Below, in pieces: positions 11,593-21,078 of a stretch of 64,000 bases of DNA (its first letter is position 1; every line of letters begins with the position of its first letter). Source of the DNA: Symsagittifera roscoffensis. Taxonomy: Eukaryota; Xenacoelomorpha; Acoela; Convolutidae. A program made the translations under genes and the position numbers. The stretch lies in contig NC_087064.1 in assembly GCF_963678635.1 (NCBI RefSeq), positions 14,935,802-14,999,801 of the forward strand, given 5' to 3'. The notes beneath the pieces were generated by a model that was not told the origin of the DNA, ran no database searches, and worked only from the letters and a program-made list of their open reading frames with translations.

Positions 11593-11740
11593 GGATCAAT
11601 TTAACATCCTCCCCCCAAATAGACCAAGTTAAGATCCTACACCCCAGCGTTCATTTTTTATTTAAATCTACTGAGCGCTGCATGAAAAATGCTCTATTCT
11701 GATTGGCTGAAAATTTGAACCGAGGATGTTAAATTGGTCC
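11593..11740. mobile_element. 148-bp MITE with 19-bp TIRs and perfect 8-bp TSD
   Basis: The left terminus GGATCAATTTAACATCCTC pairs with the right terminus GAGGATGTTAAATTGGTCC (one mismatch over 19 bp). Both flanks carry ACAATTTC (11585-11592 and 11741-11748), an exact 8-bp target duplication. The left terminal motif recurs once inside as GACCAAGTTAAGATCCT (about 11622-11638). There is no coding capacity. The 8-bp TSD fits hAT, P or Merlin-like transposases. The GG terminus is not the usual hAT CAG, so the superfamily is left open. Confidence 0.82.
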
Positions 11741-11748
11741 ACAATTTC

Positions 11749-13121
11749 TTCTAACAAACTGATTTTTTATACTTTTGTGGCAAAAAATCATCTTTTAATT
11801 TATTTTGTGTTGGTGAAATTGGAACAATTATAATGTAATTTTTTCAGAGCAAGATTCTGCTAAATCAAGTTTCTCTATAAATTTAACTCGTAACATCTAA
11901 AATATCTATAGTTAGGGCTATGTTTTTGGCAATATCTTCTTAGATCGACGAAATTGAGCAAAGTTAATTTACCTAAAAAGCTCAGTTTGAAGTCTGAAAT
12001 CAATTTTTTTTTCATTTCAATCTAAAACCGAGTCAAGAACCTTATCAAAGACTCTAATTGGCGGATAACAACCATTTTTGACCATTTGGTCAATGTCACC
12101 AATATTGTCAACAATTTAACATTATCTATAAAACCAGAAAAAAAATTAGAAACACTTTTAAGTTTTTGAGCAAGTGATTACAGTCGGATCTAGATTTTTT
12201 TGAAGGCCGGGTTTTTGAAAAATTTTAGCAATTTGTTTATCTTCTCAAAGTTAATTTACACTCAAAGTTAATTTTTGTTGACACATTACATTGCCTTTGG
12301 AAAATATTTTGTGTTGGCCAGTAAAAAGTGGATATCTTCTGAATGAATTTCAAACGGTGAAGCTTTGGATGGTAATTCGGTTTTCCCCGAAAATTCTCCG
12401 TTTAGTCTGATCCGAGCATAATATGACAATTTTGATGTATGAGCTTGTAGGAGCATTTAGTAGCATTTTGATTTAGGAGAAAGATATGACAATTTTTTTC
12501 TGCCAAGTATGTCAATAGTTAGTATTGGTATTTGAAAAAAAAATGAACTTTTGTTTGAAACCGTTAGAGCCTTAAAAGATTAAAACAGCTTGAATGTTGT
12601 TTCGTTCCCGTGATGATAAAAGATTGGTCTATTTTTTTGTTGTCTAATAAAAAAAGAGATTTGCTTGACTGCTTGAAAATTTCAAACATAGAAATACTTA
12701 GGCAACACGATGTTTTATGAAAAGATTAAATTGCTTTAAAACATCAAAACAGGAAGAGAAGAAAACAGAAGGTCGTTAAATGTGCATCCGCTGTGTACAT
12801 TATTAATAATTCATGGGATAAACTTCGCTACGAACGAATGTCAATCCATCAAAAGGCGTCAAGCAAATGTCAATTCATGGAAAAATGCGGCCTGGTTAAA
12901 AGCTCCCCCACACTTCAGGTATTTCAGGAACTTCAAATAGAATTGAGAAGGAGTGTTCAAATGTAGTTTGAAGTTTGTGTATACTTATTGTTACAATCGC
13001 GCTTTTTGGGAGAGTGACATTTTTTTTAGTTGTAGGTGACATTTTTTTTAGTGAACCAGCCAGAGGCCTATAGCCCAATTGTTTAAGGTTAACATGATGT
13101 GAGGACTCAAATTACGCGGGC
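11749..13121. other. AT-rich intergenic DNA
   Basis: No gene supported. The 60-codon minus frame at 12896-13078 is low-content. I see no paired termini or RNA-like folds. Confidence 0.4.
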
Positions 13122-13213
13122 GAGGTTGAAGGGGGGGGGGGGGGCTGTGGGGGGTGTGGGGGAGGGAGAAGAGGGTTAGTAAAGGGGAGTAGGTGGGTTA
13201 GCAGGTAGGGTGC
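13122..13213 (+). repeat. G-rich low-complexity tract
   Basis: A run of at least 15 G is followed by GTGGGG/GGGAGGG/GGGTT groups over about 90 bp in otherwise AT-rich DNA. Four or more G-runs at short spacing could form a G-quadruplex on the plus strand. Confidence 0.6.
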
Positions 13214-13921
13214 CGTATCGTTCAGTTATTATTACGAAATGATGCTTCGATTTGCTGTTTTTGGTGGTCTCATTGCATCATACTCTTCGTTTTCCAATAG
13301 CGTTCATCTCATAGGGCTGCAGTTTTTTTAAATTTAATTGCGATAAACAAACGACCAGTTCAAGTACAACATTGTGACCTATTCTGATTTTTTGCGACAG
13401 TTTGTCCCAGTTTAGGGTAAATAAGCGGGAAATCTGAGACATACCGTTAAATTGTACCTTATAAGTGTTCCTCTTAAACTACTAAAGAAATCTTAATTTC
13501 CCTAGGAAAGAAAGAAAAACCCGTCAATTGCAGTCAGGAAAATGTCAATCATTTGACCTTGTTTTCTTTTCATTCTAATGATTTCATATATCATACCAAA
13601 CACTTTCTTCTTGCCCGGCTCGTGGATGAAAGACTCGGGCTGATAAAATTATATATTTTTTTAAATAAAATTCAAATTCCTACATTTGAGTTTTTAATTT
13701 TTCCTTATTTTTTCTCGTATAACTATTCTATTGAAAAACTTGAAGCTAAAAAAATTTAGGGCCGAACGATTGTTGCTAAAATAAAAATAAAAAAGCAATT
13801 TGACCTAGTTATTTGCATAAGAGATCGCGTTAGTTGGAAATCCGTCAATTAACTTAAGTTTACTCTTTGCATTAACATCATTTATGATAATGAAACATGA
13901 GGTTAAGATGAGCCTGAAAAA

Positions 13922-14284
13922 TAGGCGCGGATCTAGGAGTTTCTCGATGGGGGGGGGGGGCGGAACTTCAAAAAAAAATTGAAAATTTTGTCGACTTTTT
14001 TTGTTAGGTCGACCACATTGATTTTCTGAGGTATCCCAAACCATTATAAAAACCGTAATTTGACAAAATTTTCTGCGCTGCACAAAAAATTTTGAACTTT
14101 TGCTCCCCCCTCAACTTTAGTATACATTGACGCCAAAGGCGCCTTTAGAAAATTTTTAAGATTAGTCAGCCAAAAATGGATATCTCAAAATAGTACCAAG
14201 GGGGACCCTTTGGGTTGGCAGGGGGTCGAATCCCTGAAAAAAACGGCGTCCGCCCCCCCCCCCCCCCCCATAATCAGTAGGCTA
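13922..14284 (-). mobile_element. hAT-type MITE, minus orientation, decayed ends
   Basis: The left end TAGGCGCGGATCTAGGAG matches the family terminus with changes, followed by a G-tract. Inside are TTTTTTGTTAGGTCGACCA, the GACGCCAAAGGCGCC block and GGGGACCCTTTGGGTTGGCA. The right end after the C-tract is eroded, so the boundary is approximate and no clear duplication is seen. Confidence 0.75.
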
Positions 14285-14339
14285 TGCAAAAAATTTTGGT
14301 GCCAATTTAGCTGAGAAGACTTGCTGAACGACCCGTTAA

Positions 14340-14862
14340 AACAAAAAGACTGTTCGTGTATCAGGGCAAAGCCCTGAGTGTTCCGACTGCAATCAAGGCC
14401 AATTGAAAAAACTTTCTTGGTTGAAGAATTGACAAATTAATTGAGAAAAAAGATTTTTTTTCTTCATTTTTTCAATTTATCCCTCCACACGCTATGTAAA
14501 GTACTAAGGGTGTGTTAAGCGTTTCGTATTGTGATAATAGGATTGAATTGCTGGCCTCAATTCATCTTGGAACGCATTATGTTGCTTTTTACGCATGTTC
14601 TGATTAAGCATTATATCGCATTTTAATTATCCCAAATTGGCTAAATTAGCAATTTTCAAACACCTGTTTTCAAAAATGATCACAGGTCAAGTATCTTTTG
14701 AAATTGGAGCGTGAGATAACAATATCTCTCAGACGGTGTACAAAAATTCCGTCAAAACACTTTGTTAACAAGTTAAAAATTGACTGGATCAAAAAAACAA
14801 GACCAAGCATAAAAGTCGGATCTAAACACACCAACATCTTCATCTTCAAAAGTCGGAACAAA
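14340..14862 (-). mobile_element. Family 1 hairpin-ended element, diverged copy
   Basis: Left edge AAAAAGACTGTTCGTGTATC with an intact-looking hairpin CAGGGCAAAGCCCTG and AGTGTTCCGACTGC. Right edge AAAGTCGGAACA. CCACACGCTATGTAAAGTA and CCAAATTGGCTAAATTAGCA are the family landmarks. It starts about 55 bp after the hAT copy. Confidence 0.78.
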
Positions 14863-14902
14863 ATCTATAGCCACTAAATTATAATAATTTAATGGCTGCA
14901 GT

Positions 14903-15080
14903 TATTTTTCCGACAACTCAAAATGGCGAGGAACTTTATATTTGGGCGTTTTTTATTTTTTTTTGTTTTCCACGCAAAATTTGGTACCACGAATAATCAT
15001 CGAAATGGAACGAACGATATATCATATTGAAATCCTTTCAGTTGTTATTTGAACGACTCTAAAAATTTTCAAAAAAAATT
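14903..15080 (+). mobile_element. Family 2 element, 5' fragment
   Basis: Shares its beginning with the copy at 17469: TTTTTCCGACAACTC, GAGGAACTTTATATTTGGG, a T-tract and GTTTTCCACGCAAAATTTGG, then CCACGAATAATCATCG. The 3' hairpin end is absent. The next recognisable unit is a truncated hAT MITE. Confidence 0.6.
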
Positions 15081-15129
15081 GTCTCATTGTCGAAAAACAC
15101 TTGCTTACTTGCTTAAAATTTTTCATTTA

Positions 15130-15516
15130 TACTTGTCGACCTTTGAGAATTTTGTCGACCTTTGTTTTTTTTTAGGTCGACCTAATTGATTTTCAGAATT
15201 CTCCTAAACGACTTTAAAGACCCTTATTTGACCAAATTTCCTGTGCCGCAGGCAAATTTTAAAAAAAAAGGCCAAAAAAGGCGTTTTTAGGCACTTTTTG
15301 GAAATTTTTGACCAAAAACCGCGTTTTTCGGCGCGCGCTCTCCCCTCAAAATTAGTATACATTGGCGACGAAGGCGCCTTTAGAAAAGTTTTAAGGTCAG
15401 TCAGTCAAAATTGAATATCTCAAAACAGTACAAAGGGGCACCCTTTGGGTCGGCAGAGGGTCGAATCCCTGAGGAAAAAGGCGTCCGCCCCCCGCCCCTC
15501 CCTAAATCCGCTACTG
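15130..15516 (-). mobile_element. hAT-type MITE, left end truncated
   Basis: Contains the family core (GTCGACCTAATTGATTTTC, GCGCGCGCTCTCCCC, GGCGACGAAGGCGCC, CACCCTTTGGGTCGGCAG) and ends CTAAATCCGCTACTG at 15516. The CAGGGG start at the other end is missing, so no duplication can be read. A local repeat of GTCGACCTTTG sits at its left edge. Confidence 0.75.
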
Positions 15517-16216
15517 GATATTTAAGCAAGCATTCCCCGTTCGAAGTGCCTAGCATATTATTTGCGCCCTATTCTATATCCTGCTATAGCTATAGCTAAT
15601 CCATTAGTGGGATTTGCAGTCGAATATGTTTATATGTTAAAACTAAGTTGACTCCCCTGTTCAAACTTTGATAGCAGATTTCACGGTTGATTAGCCTTGA
15701 CAGTTTTGCGGACTCCTCGCGTTATCATGGATTTGAATGCTTAATGTATACTTCTTTTTCGCGACTGCGGCTTTTCGATAATTTTTGAATCGATATATTA
15801 TCAGTATCTCGCGTTTTCTGATTTTGAAAAGTAGCAGATGAGTCCTGAAGGTTTTTAGTGGACTCTTTAAGGATATATTTAAATATGTGGAAAACAAATC
15901 GTTAAGAGCTGCATATTTCTTTTTCAGTTAAAATTAAGATTGGATAGAAAATAAGATTGCCATAATGGAAAAAGAATCGTAGCTACATATTTTTTTAATT
16001 GCAGCAAGAGTGGTCTTAAAAGGAAAAGTTTTAGCACATAAACAAAAGATTAATTTTAGGATAATAAATTAATAAATGCTATCGACCAATATTTTCAATT
16101 TTAAAAACAAAAAACCATCAACTGCGGCTTTCGGAGGGTAGTTCGGCAAAACTTTTCAGGCAAAAATCGTACACATTTAAGATTTTTCAAAATTCATTCA
16201 TATATCCGTTTTACTG

Positions 16217-17380
16217 GACTAAATACATGTACTCCTGCTCTTTCCAGTATGACTCATCTCCTAGCAACTGCCCTCTTCAAATGCAAAATTACTGTTTGCT
16301 ACCATTTTTTCCTACGAGTCTAGACTATATAAATGCACTCCGGCTCTTTCCAGTATGACTCATTTCCTGGCAACTACCCTCCTCAAATGCAAAAATTACT
16401 GTTTGCTGCCAGTTTTTTACGAGTCTAGACTAAATAAATGCATTCCGGCTCTTTTCAGTATGACTCACCTCCTATCAACCACCCTCCTCAAATGCAAAAA
16501 TTACTGTTTGCTACCATTTTTTCTACGAGTCTAGATTAAACAAATGCACTCCGGCTCTTTCCAGTATGACTCAATTAGCAACTACCCTCCTCGAACGCAA
16601 AAATTACTGAGTGCTACCATTTTTTCCTACGAGTCTAGACTATATAAATGCACTCCGGCTCTTTCCAGTATATCTCATTTCCTGGTAAGTACCCTCCTCA
16701 AACGCAAAAATTATTGTTTGCTACCATTTTTTTACGATTCTAGACTAAACAAATGCACTCCGGCTCTTTCCAGTATGACTCACCTCCTAGCAAATACCCT
16801 CCTCAAATGCAATAATTACTGTTTGCTACCATTCTTTTCTACGACTCTACACTAAATAAATGCACTCCGGCTCTTTCCAGTATGACTCATCTAACAACTA
16901 CCCTCCTCAAATGCAAAAATTACTGTTTGCTACCATTTTTTCCTACGAGTCTAGACTATATAAATGCACTCCGGCTTTTTCCAGTATGACTCATTTCCTG
17001 GCAGCTACCCTCCTCAAACGCAAACATTTTTGTTTGCTACTATTTTTTACGATTCTAGACTAAATAAATGCACTCCGGCTCTTTCCAGTATGACTCACCT
17101 CCAAGCAAATACCCTCCTCAAATGCAAAATTGCTGTTTGCTACCATTTTTTTTCTACGAGTCTAGACTATATAAATGCACTCCGGCTTTTTCCAGTATGA
17201 CTCATTTCCAGGCAGCTACCCTCCTCAAACGCAAACATTTTTGTTTGCTACCATTTTTTACGAGTCGAGAGTAAATAAATGCACTCCGGCTGTTTCCAGT
17301 ATGACTCAACTCTTAGCAACTACCTTCCTCAAATGCAAAAATTGCTATTCGGTGCCATTTTTTTCTACGAGTCTCGGGGC
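16217..17380 (+). repeat. 105-bp satellite array, about 11 units
   Basis: Tandem units of 104-107 bp share ATGCACTCCGGCTCTTTCC, AGTATGACTCA, CTACCCTCCTCAAATGC, TGTTTGCTACCATTTTTTC and TACGAGTCTAGACTA. The ATGCACTCC landmark recurs at 16333, 16438, 16544, 16648, 16753, 16860, 16964, 17068, 17175 and 17279, with a degenerate first unit at about 16217. Units fall into three types by the string before the ATG (TATATAAATG or AAATAAATG) and the string after ACTCA (TTTCCTGG, CCTCC, or a short CTAACAAC type). The types recur mostly in the order A-B-C. Short frames starting at the ATGs occur in all three registers, because 104-107 is not a constant multiple of three, and are not genes. Confidence 0.93.
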
Positions 17381-17468
17381 TGTAATGTAAGCTTTGGGGC
17401 CATAATAGGCTTTCTTTCTTCAATTTCAACTATCGATGGAGGAGGAGGCTTACTTTTATTTGTTTTTG

Positions 17469-18084
17469 TTGTTCCGACATTGGTTTGGGGAGGAACTTTG
17501 TATTCGGGTGTGTTTTTTTTTTCATTTTTTGTTTTCCACGCATAATCAGCTACCACAAATAATCATCGGAGTGAGCTGAGTGATACATCATAATGAAGCT
17601 CTTTTGAACGAATATATTGAGCGCGATTTGAATAAAATTTAAAACTTTTTAAAAAGTTGTCCAGTGTGGAGAAAAACCGGTTTGAAATTTTTGTTTTGGA
17701 GCGAGTAAAGCGAGCGAGCACGCTTATTCGTGCTTAATTTAGTTCGTTTACAAAAGGTTATTTATGCTTCAGTTCCTAATTTTTATTTTATTTGCTTAAA
17801 GTTGGTTTTGGTTTTTGGAGATTTTTATTGCCATTTGGGAATCAAGAACTCGTTGAATTTTTTTTCGATTTTTTGATTTTTTTGTTTGTTCTTTTAATTT
17901 TTCTTCAAAAAATGTTGAACAGTTTGCTTATGACTGTCGAATATACCTAAGTTATAGTTTTATGTCATATTCATTTATCACAGCACGCAGAAAAAACTAC
18001 CTAAAAATGAATTTTTTTTTTGATTTTTGAAGACTATGCTGGGAACATTCTGTGCTACTTGCACAGTAACCGGCTATCCTTGTT
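17469..18084 (+). mobile_element. Family 2 hairpin-ended element, near full length
   Basis: Begins TTGTTCCGACATTGG and ends with GCTGGGAACATTC, hairpin TGTGC-TACTT-GCACA (18051-18065) and GTAACCGGCTATCCTTGTT. The 5' terminus and the subterminal GGAACA string before the hairpin are inverted relatives, the same layout as family 1. It contains GTTTTCCACGC, CCACAAATAATCATCG and an odd GCGAGTAAAGCGAGCGAGC. Non-coding; about 616 bp. It follows the satellite array directly. Confidence 0.78.
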
Positions 18085-18456
18085 TGATTTTAAATGCGGT
18101 TTAATTTTAAAATTCTCTAACAATTTTTCGATGGTTGAAGGAAATGAAAAAGCATTTTCATCTACCTTTTCGACCAATCATTTGAACGCAGATGCTGTTT
18201 TCTTCAGATAACAAACATACCTCCTCTTTCACATTCTCTTACCAGTTTACAATTTCCTTCTAACAGAATTCATTTCCAGTTTGGCTCTCGTATCACACTT
18301 TGAGATTATAGAAGCCTGAAAAAGTCAGTCAAGTCAATAAATCCACATCTAAAACAGCCTACCATCACTCAACTTGCTTTCATATTTTCTCCTTTGAGAC
18401 CCCGTGAATCAAATACTTACTACAGACTAAAATTTAATTAACTCTCTCCAATTTAG
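18085..18456 (+). other. Probable intron or 5' flank upstream of the receptor exon
   Basis: No open frame of note. Ends with a polypyrimidine run and acceptor: CTCTCTCCAATTTAG, AG at 18455-18456, with a possible branch string GACTAAAA near 18424. An upstream exon would lie outside what I can recognise; alternatively this is promoter-proximal DNA and the AG is chance. Confidence 0.45.
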
Positions 18457-18458
18457 AA

Positions 18459-18719
18459 ATGCAAGCGTCAGGGTCTGAAAAATTTTCCAATATTTGGAGC
18501 GGAGTAAATGATGGCCAGAAGCCAGATGGCTCGCCGGATTTGGAGGTCAGCGAAGTTTTGTGGGAAAATTCCACTGGTGGAGCGACAGGATGGAGCTGGA
18601 AAAGTGGACTTGAGTGGAAAATTCCGATTGGAATTCTGATCGGAATAATCAGCTTGTGGACTTCAATTGGAAATGCGTTTGTCGTGTATGCAATCAGAAA
18701 GACCCGGAGACTCAGAACC
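18459..18719 (+). CDS. First coding exon of a class A (amine-type) GPCR, N-terminus and TM1
   Basis: The only credible host coding sequence in the window. From the ATG at 18459, 87 codons give an acidic extracellular N-terminus with a possible N-glycosylation site (NST, residues 37-39). A hydrophobic segment then spans about residues 55-79 (IPIGILIGIISLWTSIGNAF). It holds the GN of TM1 (Asn72, position 1.50), followed by the basic first intracellular loop RKTRRLRT. The frame stops being sensible exactly at codon 87, where ACC is followed by GTAAGA, a strong phase-0 donor at 18720. Rhodopsin-like amine receptors continue here with (V)TN and TM2. A pyrimidine-rich acceptor lies just before the ATG. 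Local composition is more GC-rich than the flanks. The exon with TM2 was not found in the window. Ligand class cannot be decided; a pseudogene fragment is possible. Confidence 0.72.
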
Positions 18720-19690
18720 GTAAGAAATGCTCTCTTTTTCCTTTTTAAGAATGATATCTTACAGGAGCTTTCAATTTCATTCAATCACTGCTCTCTCGCG
18801 ATGCTTGACTTAGTTTTTGAATGTCTAATGATCGTCGGCCGACTCAACTGAGTTTGAGTAAATTTGAATCGTCTCGGCAAAATATACGCTTTTTGTTTTC
18901 GACTGTTTCGACCGAAGGAATTAAGTTCGGTTCTTTCTTTTTGCGTGATTTTATCAAAAACTTATTTGAAAAGACAAAGAGTGCCGTTTCATTCTTGAAG
19001 CGCTTTCAGTCGTCATTGGGATTCGAACACGATACCTTAAACCAATTTTCTCAACGCCTAAATACCAGTCGGATTGTTTTGAGTTTTTTCAGACTAAATC
19101 ACAGCAACTGGATGTCAGATATGTGAACCCAAGATTGAACAAGGAACCTTTTTTTCTTTTAATTTTCATATTTTAATGAATAATTTCACAGCTCAAGTTC
19201 ATTTTTTGATACGAGCTTCAATACACGAAGTCATTTTGTACCAATTTTGTATATAGGGCAAAATTTTGCATTGAATTTTATTCCTTCCTTACTTCAGAAT
19301 TCGGTGATGAGCCGAAAGGCCAACAAACCGAAATATGATAACCATTTCAACAAGTCAAAAATTAATATTGTAACGCAAAAAACTCCAGATTGCTACTGTT
19401 GTTATGCAATTGTTATGTAATTTTGTTGTAATTTCGGCTTCAAGATATGGCGGATTGTTGAGTATCCGCATAGAGAGTTTATCCTAATAGTTTATGAAAA
19501 AATCTTTCATTATTAATTGTAGAAATTGATCTTGTGACCTCTCAATTGAAATGTTACTTTACGTGCGACCGTTTTTTTGTGTAAAAGAAAGTTTCAATCT
19601 CGAAAAATGTAATGTTAACTTTTGTCTACGAAATACATAACTTTGTTTTCAGGTGTAGACTATGCAACCAATTAGTCCTGCTAACAATTT
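18720..19690 (+). other. Start of the receptor intron, otherwise featureless
   Basis: Begins with donor GTAAGA. Open frames here (for example 18821-19126) do not continue the receptor and show no TM2-like sequence. If the gene is real, its intron probably exceeds several kb and absorbed the following transposons. Confidence 0.45.
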
Positions 19691-20214
19691 TTGTTCCGAC
19701 TTTCGATACGAAAGTAACGGAATATTTGTGCTCGGGGTGGGTTTTTTTTTCTTCAGACAAATTTCGACTTTTTAACTAGCCATTTTTGATTTTTTTTAAA
19801 ATCATTCGAAAAGTATTGTTGTCCTGAGCTTAAATTTGAAAAAATATTTTACCTGTGATCAGTTTTCGTAAAGTTATACGGGTTTAAAGATTGCCATTTT
19901 GGCCAATTTGGGACAATTAACGCGCGATATAATTCGCGCTATTAACGCGTAAGCGAGATTTAATCCGTCTTAGAAATCGTTCCAAATTGGTTCAAGGAAG
20001 CTTATATGCTATAATTGATTTGTTAATAGGAGCGAAATCTATCACTTAGTACTTATTATGACGTGTGGGGGGATGATTTAAAAAAAATTCAAATTTTAGA
20101 AAAAAAATTTCATTTTTTTTATTACATTTAATTTTTTTATGTTATTACTGCTCCATAAAACTTAAAAGGCAGTCGGAACATTCACGGCTTCGCACTGAAA
20201 CGAGCAGTCATGTT
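19691..20214 (+). mobile_element. Family 1 hairpin-ended element
   Basis: Starts TTGTTCCGACTTTCGATACG, where ACTTTCG-ATA-CGAAAGT forms a 5' hairpin. Then come AATATTTGTGCTCGGGGTGG, the central inverted motif GCGCGATATAATTCGCGC (about 19922-19939), GGCAGTCGGAACATTC and a mutated 3' hairpin. It ends GAGCAGTCATGTT. Non-coding. Forms an inverted pair with the copy at 20544. Confidence 0.88.
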
Positions 20215-20543
20215 TCATTTTAATCAATGTTTATTTCAAGCTTTTTGATACACACAATGCATTACTTTGCGCAAATTGTATCGAAATGCTCTTATAGGGT
20301 AAATTATAGGGAAGGTATTTAGCTTTGTGATAAAGCAGTCAATTTGCAAATCTCAGATTAATTATCCGATCTGTCATGGCAAGGATTGTGTAAAAGGACG
20401 AGCTTTCTCTTGAGCTCTTGCTTCAAGTCTACCACTTCCTGGCCGATTTCGCTCGCAATATCCATAGTGGAATTATCATTTAAAAGTTCTGGATGCATAC
20501 ATTGGCCTTGGGTTACAAAATAATTCAGTCTTGAGTATTGGGA

Positions 20544-21078
20544 AACAAGACTGCTCGTATCAGGGTGAAGCCCTGAAAGTTCCGACTCCCTTTTAAGGTC
20601 TATGGAGCATTAATAAGATGAAAACATTCACAGTAATAAAAAAATATAAAAATTTTTTTTTGAAAAAGATTGAGATTTTATGTAAAAACATCCCGCCACA
20701 CGTCATATTAAGTACAAATTGATAGATTTTGCATTTATTAACAAAATCAATTTTGGCATATAAGCTTTCTTGAACCAATTTGGAACGATTTCCAAGACGG
20801 ATTAAATCTCGCTTACGCGTTAATAGCGCGAACATTATCGCGCGTTAATTGTCCCAAATTGGCCAGAATGGCAATCTTTAAACCCTCATAACTTTACGAA
20901 CAATGATCACAGGTGAAATATCTTTTCAAATTCAAGCTAAGGACAACAATAGCTTTCGAATGATATAAAAAAAATTGCGTCAAAAACGGCTAGTTAAAAA
21001 GTCGAAATTTGTCTGAAGAAAAAAAACCCCACCCCGAGCACAAATATTCCGTTACTTTCGTATCGAAAGTCGGAACAA
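20544..21078 (-). mobile_element. Family 1 hairpin-ended element, full length
   Basis: Left edge AACAAGACTGCTCGTATC, hairpin CAGGGTGAAGCCCTG, AAAGTTCCGACTCCC. Right edge ATATTCCGTTACTTTCG, TATCGAAAGTCGGAACAA. The central GCGCG motif lies near 20828-20844. About 535 bp, close to the young copies at 39.4 and 42.4 kb. The minus frame at 20593-20835 is a by-product. Confidence 0.9.

Noticed and set aside
16217-17380. CRISPR-like array
   Set aside because: The repeats are contiguous with no unique spacers, and the genome is eukaryotic.
16544-17545. Series of MHSG-type open frames of 67-103 codons
   Set aside because: They start at the same ATG in successive 105-bp satellite units, lie in all three registers and contain only repeat translations.
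19010-19045. GGGATTCGAACACGAT as part of a minus-strand tRNA
   Set aside because: The T-loop-like string is not followed by matching anticodon or D arms at the right spacing.
18821-19126. Open frame after the receptor exon as a continuation of the gene
   Set aside because: No TM2-like hydrophobic segment and not joined by sensible splice sites.
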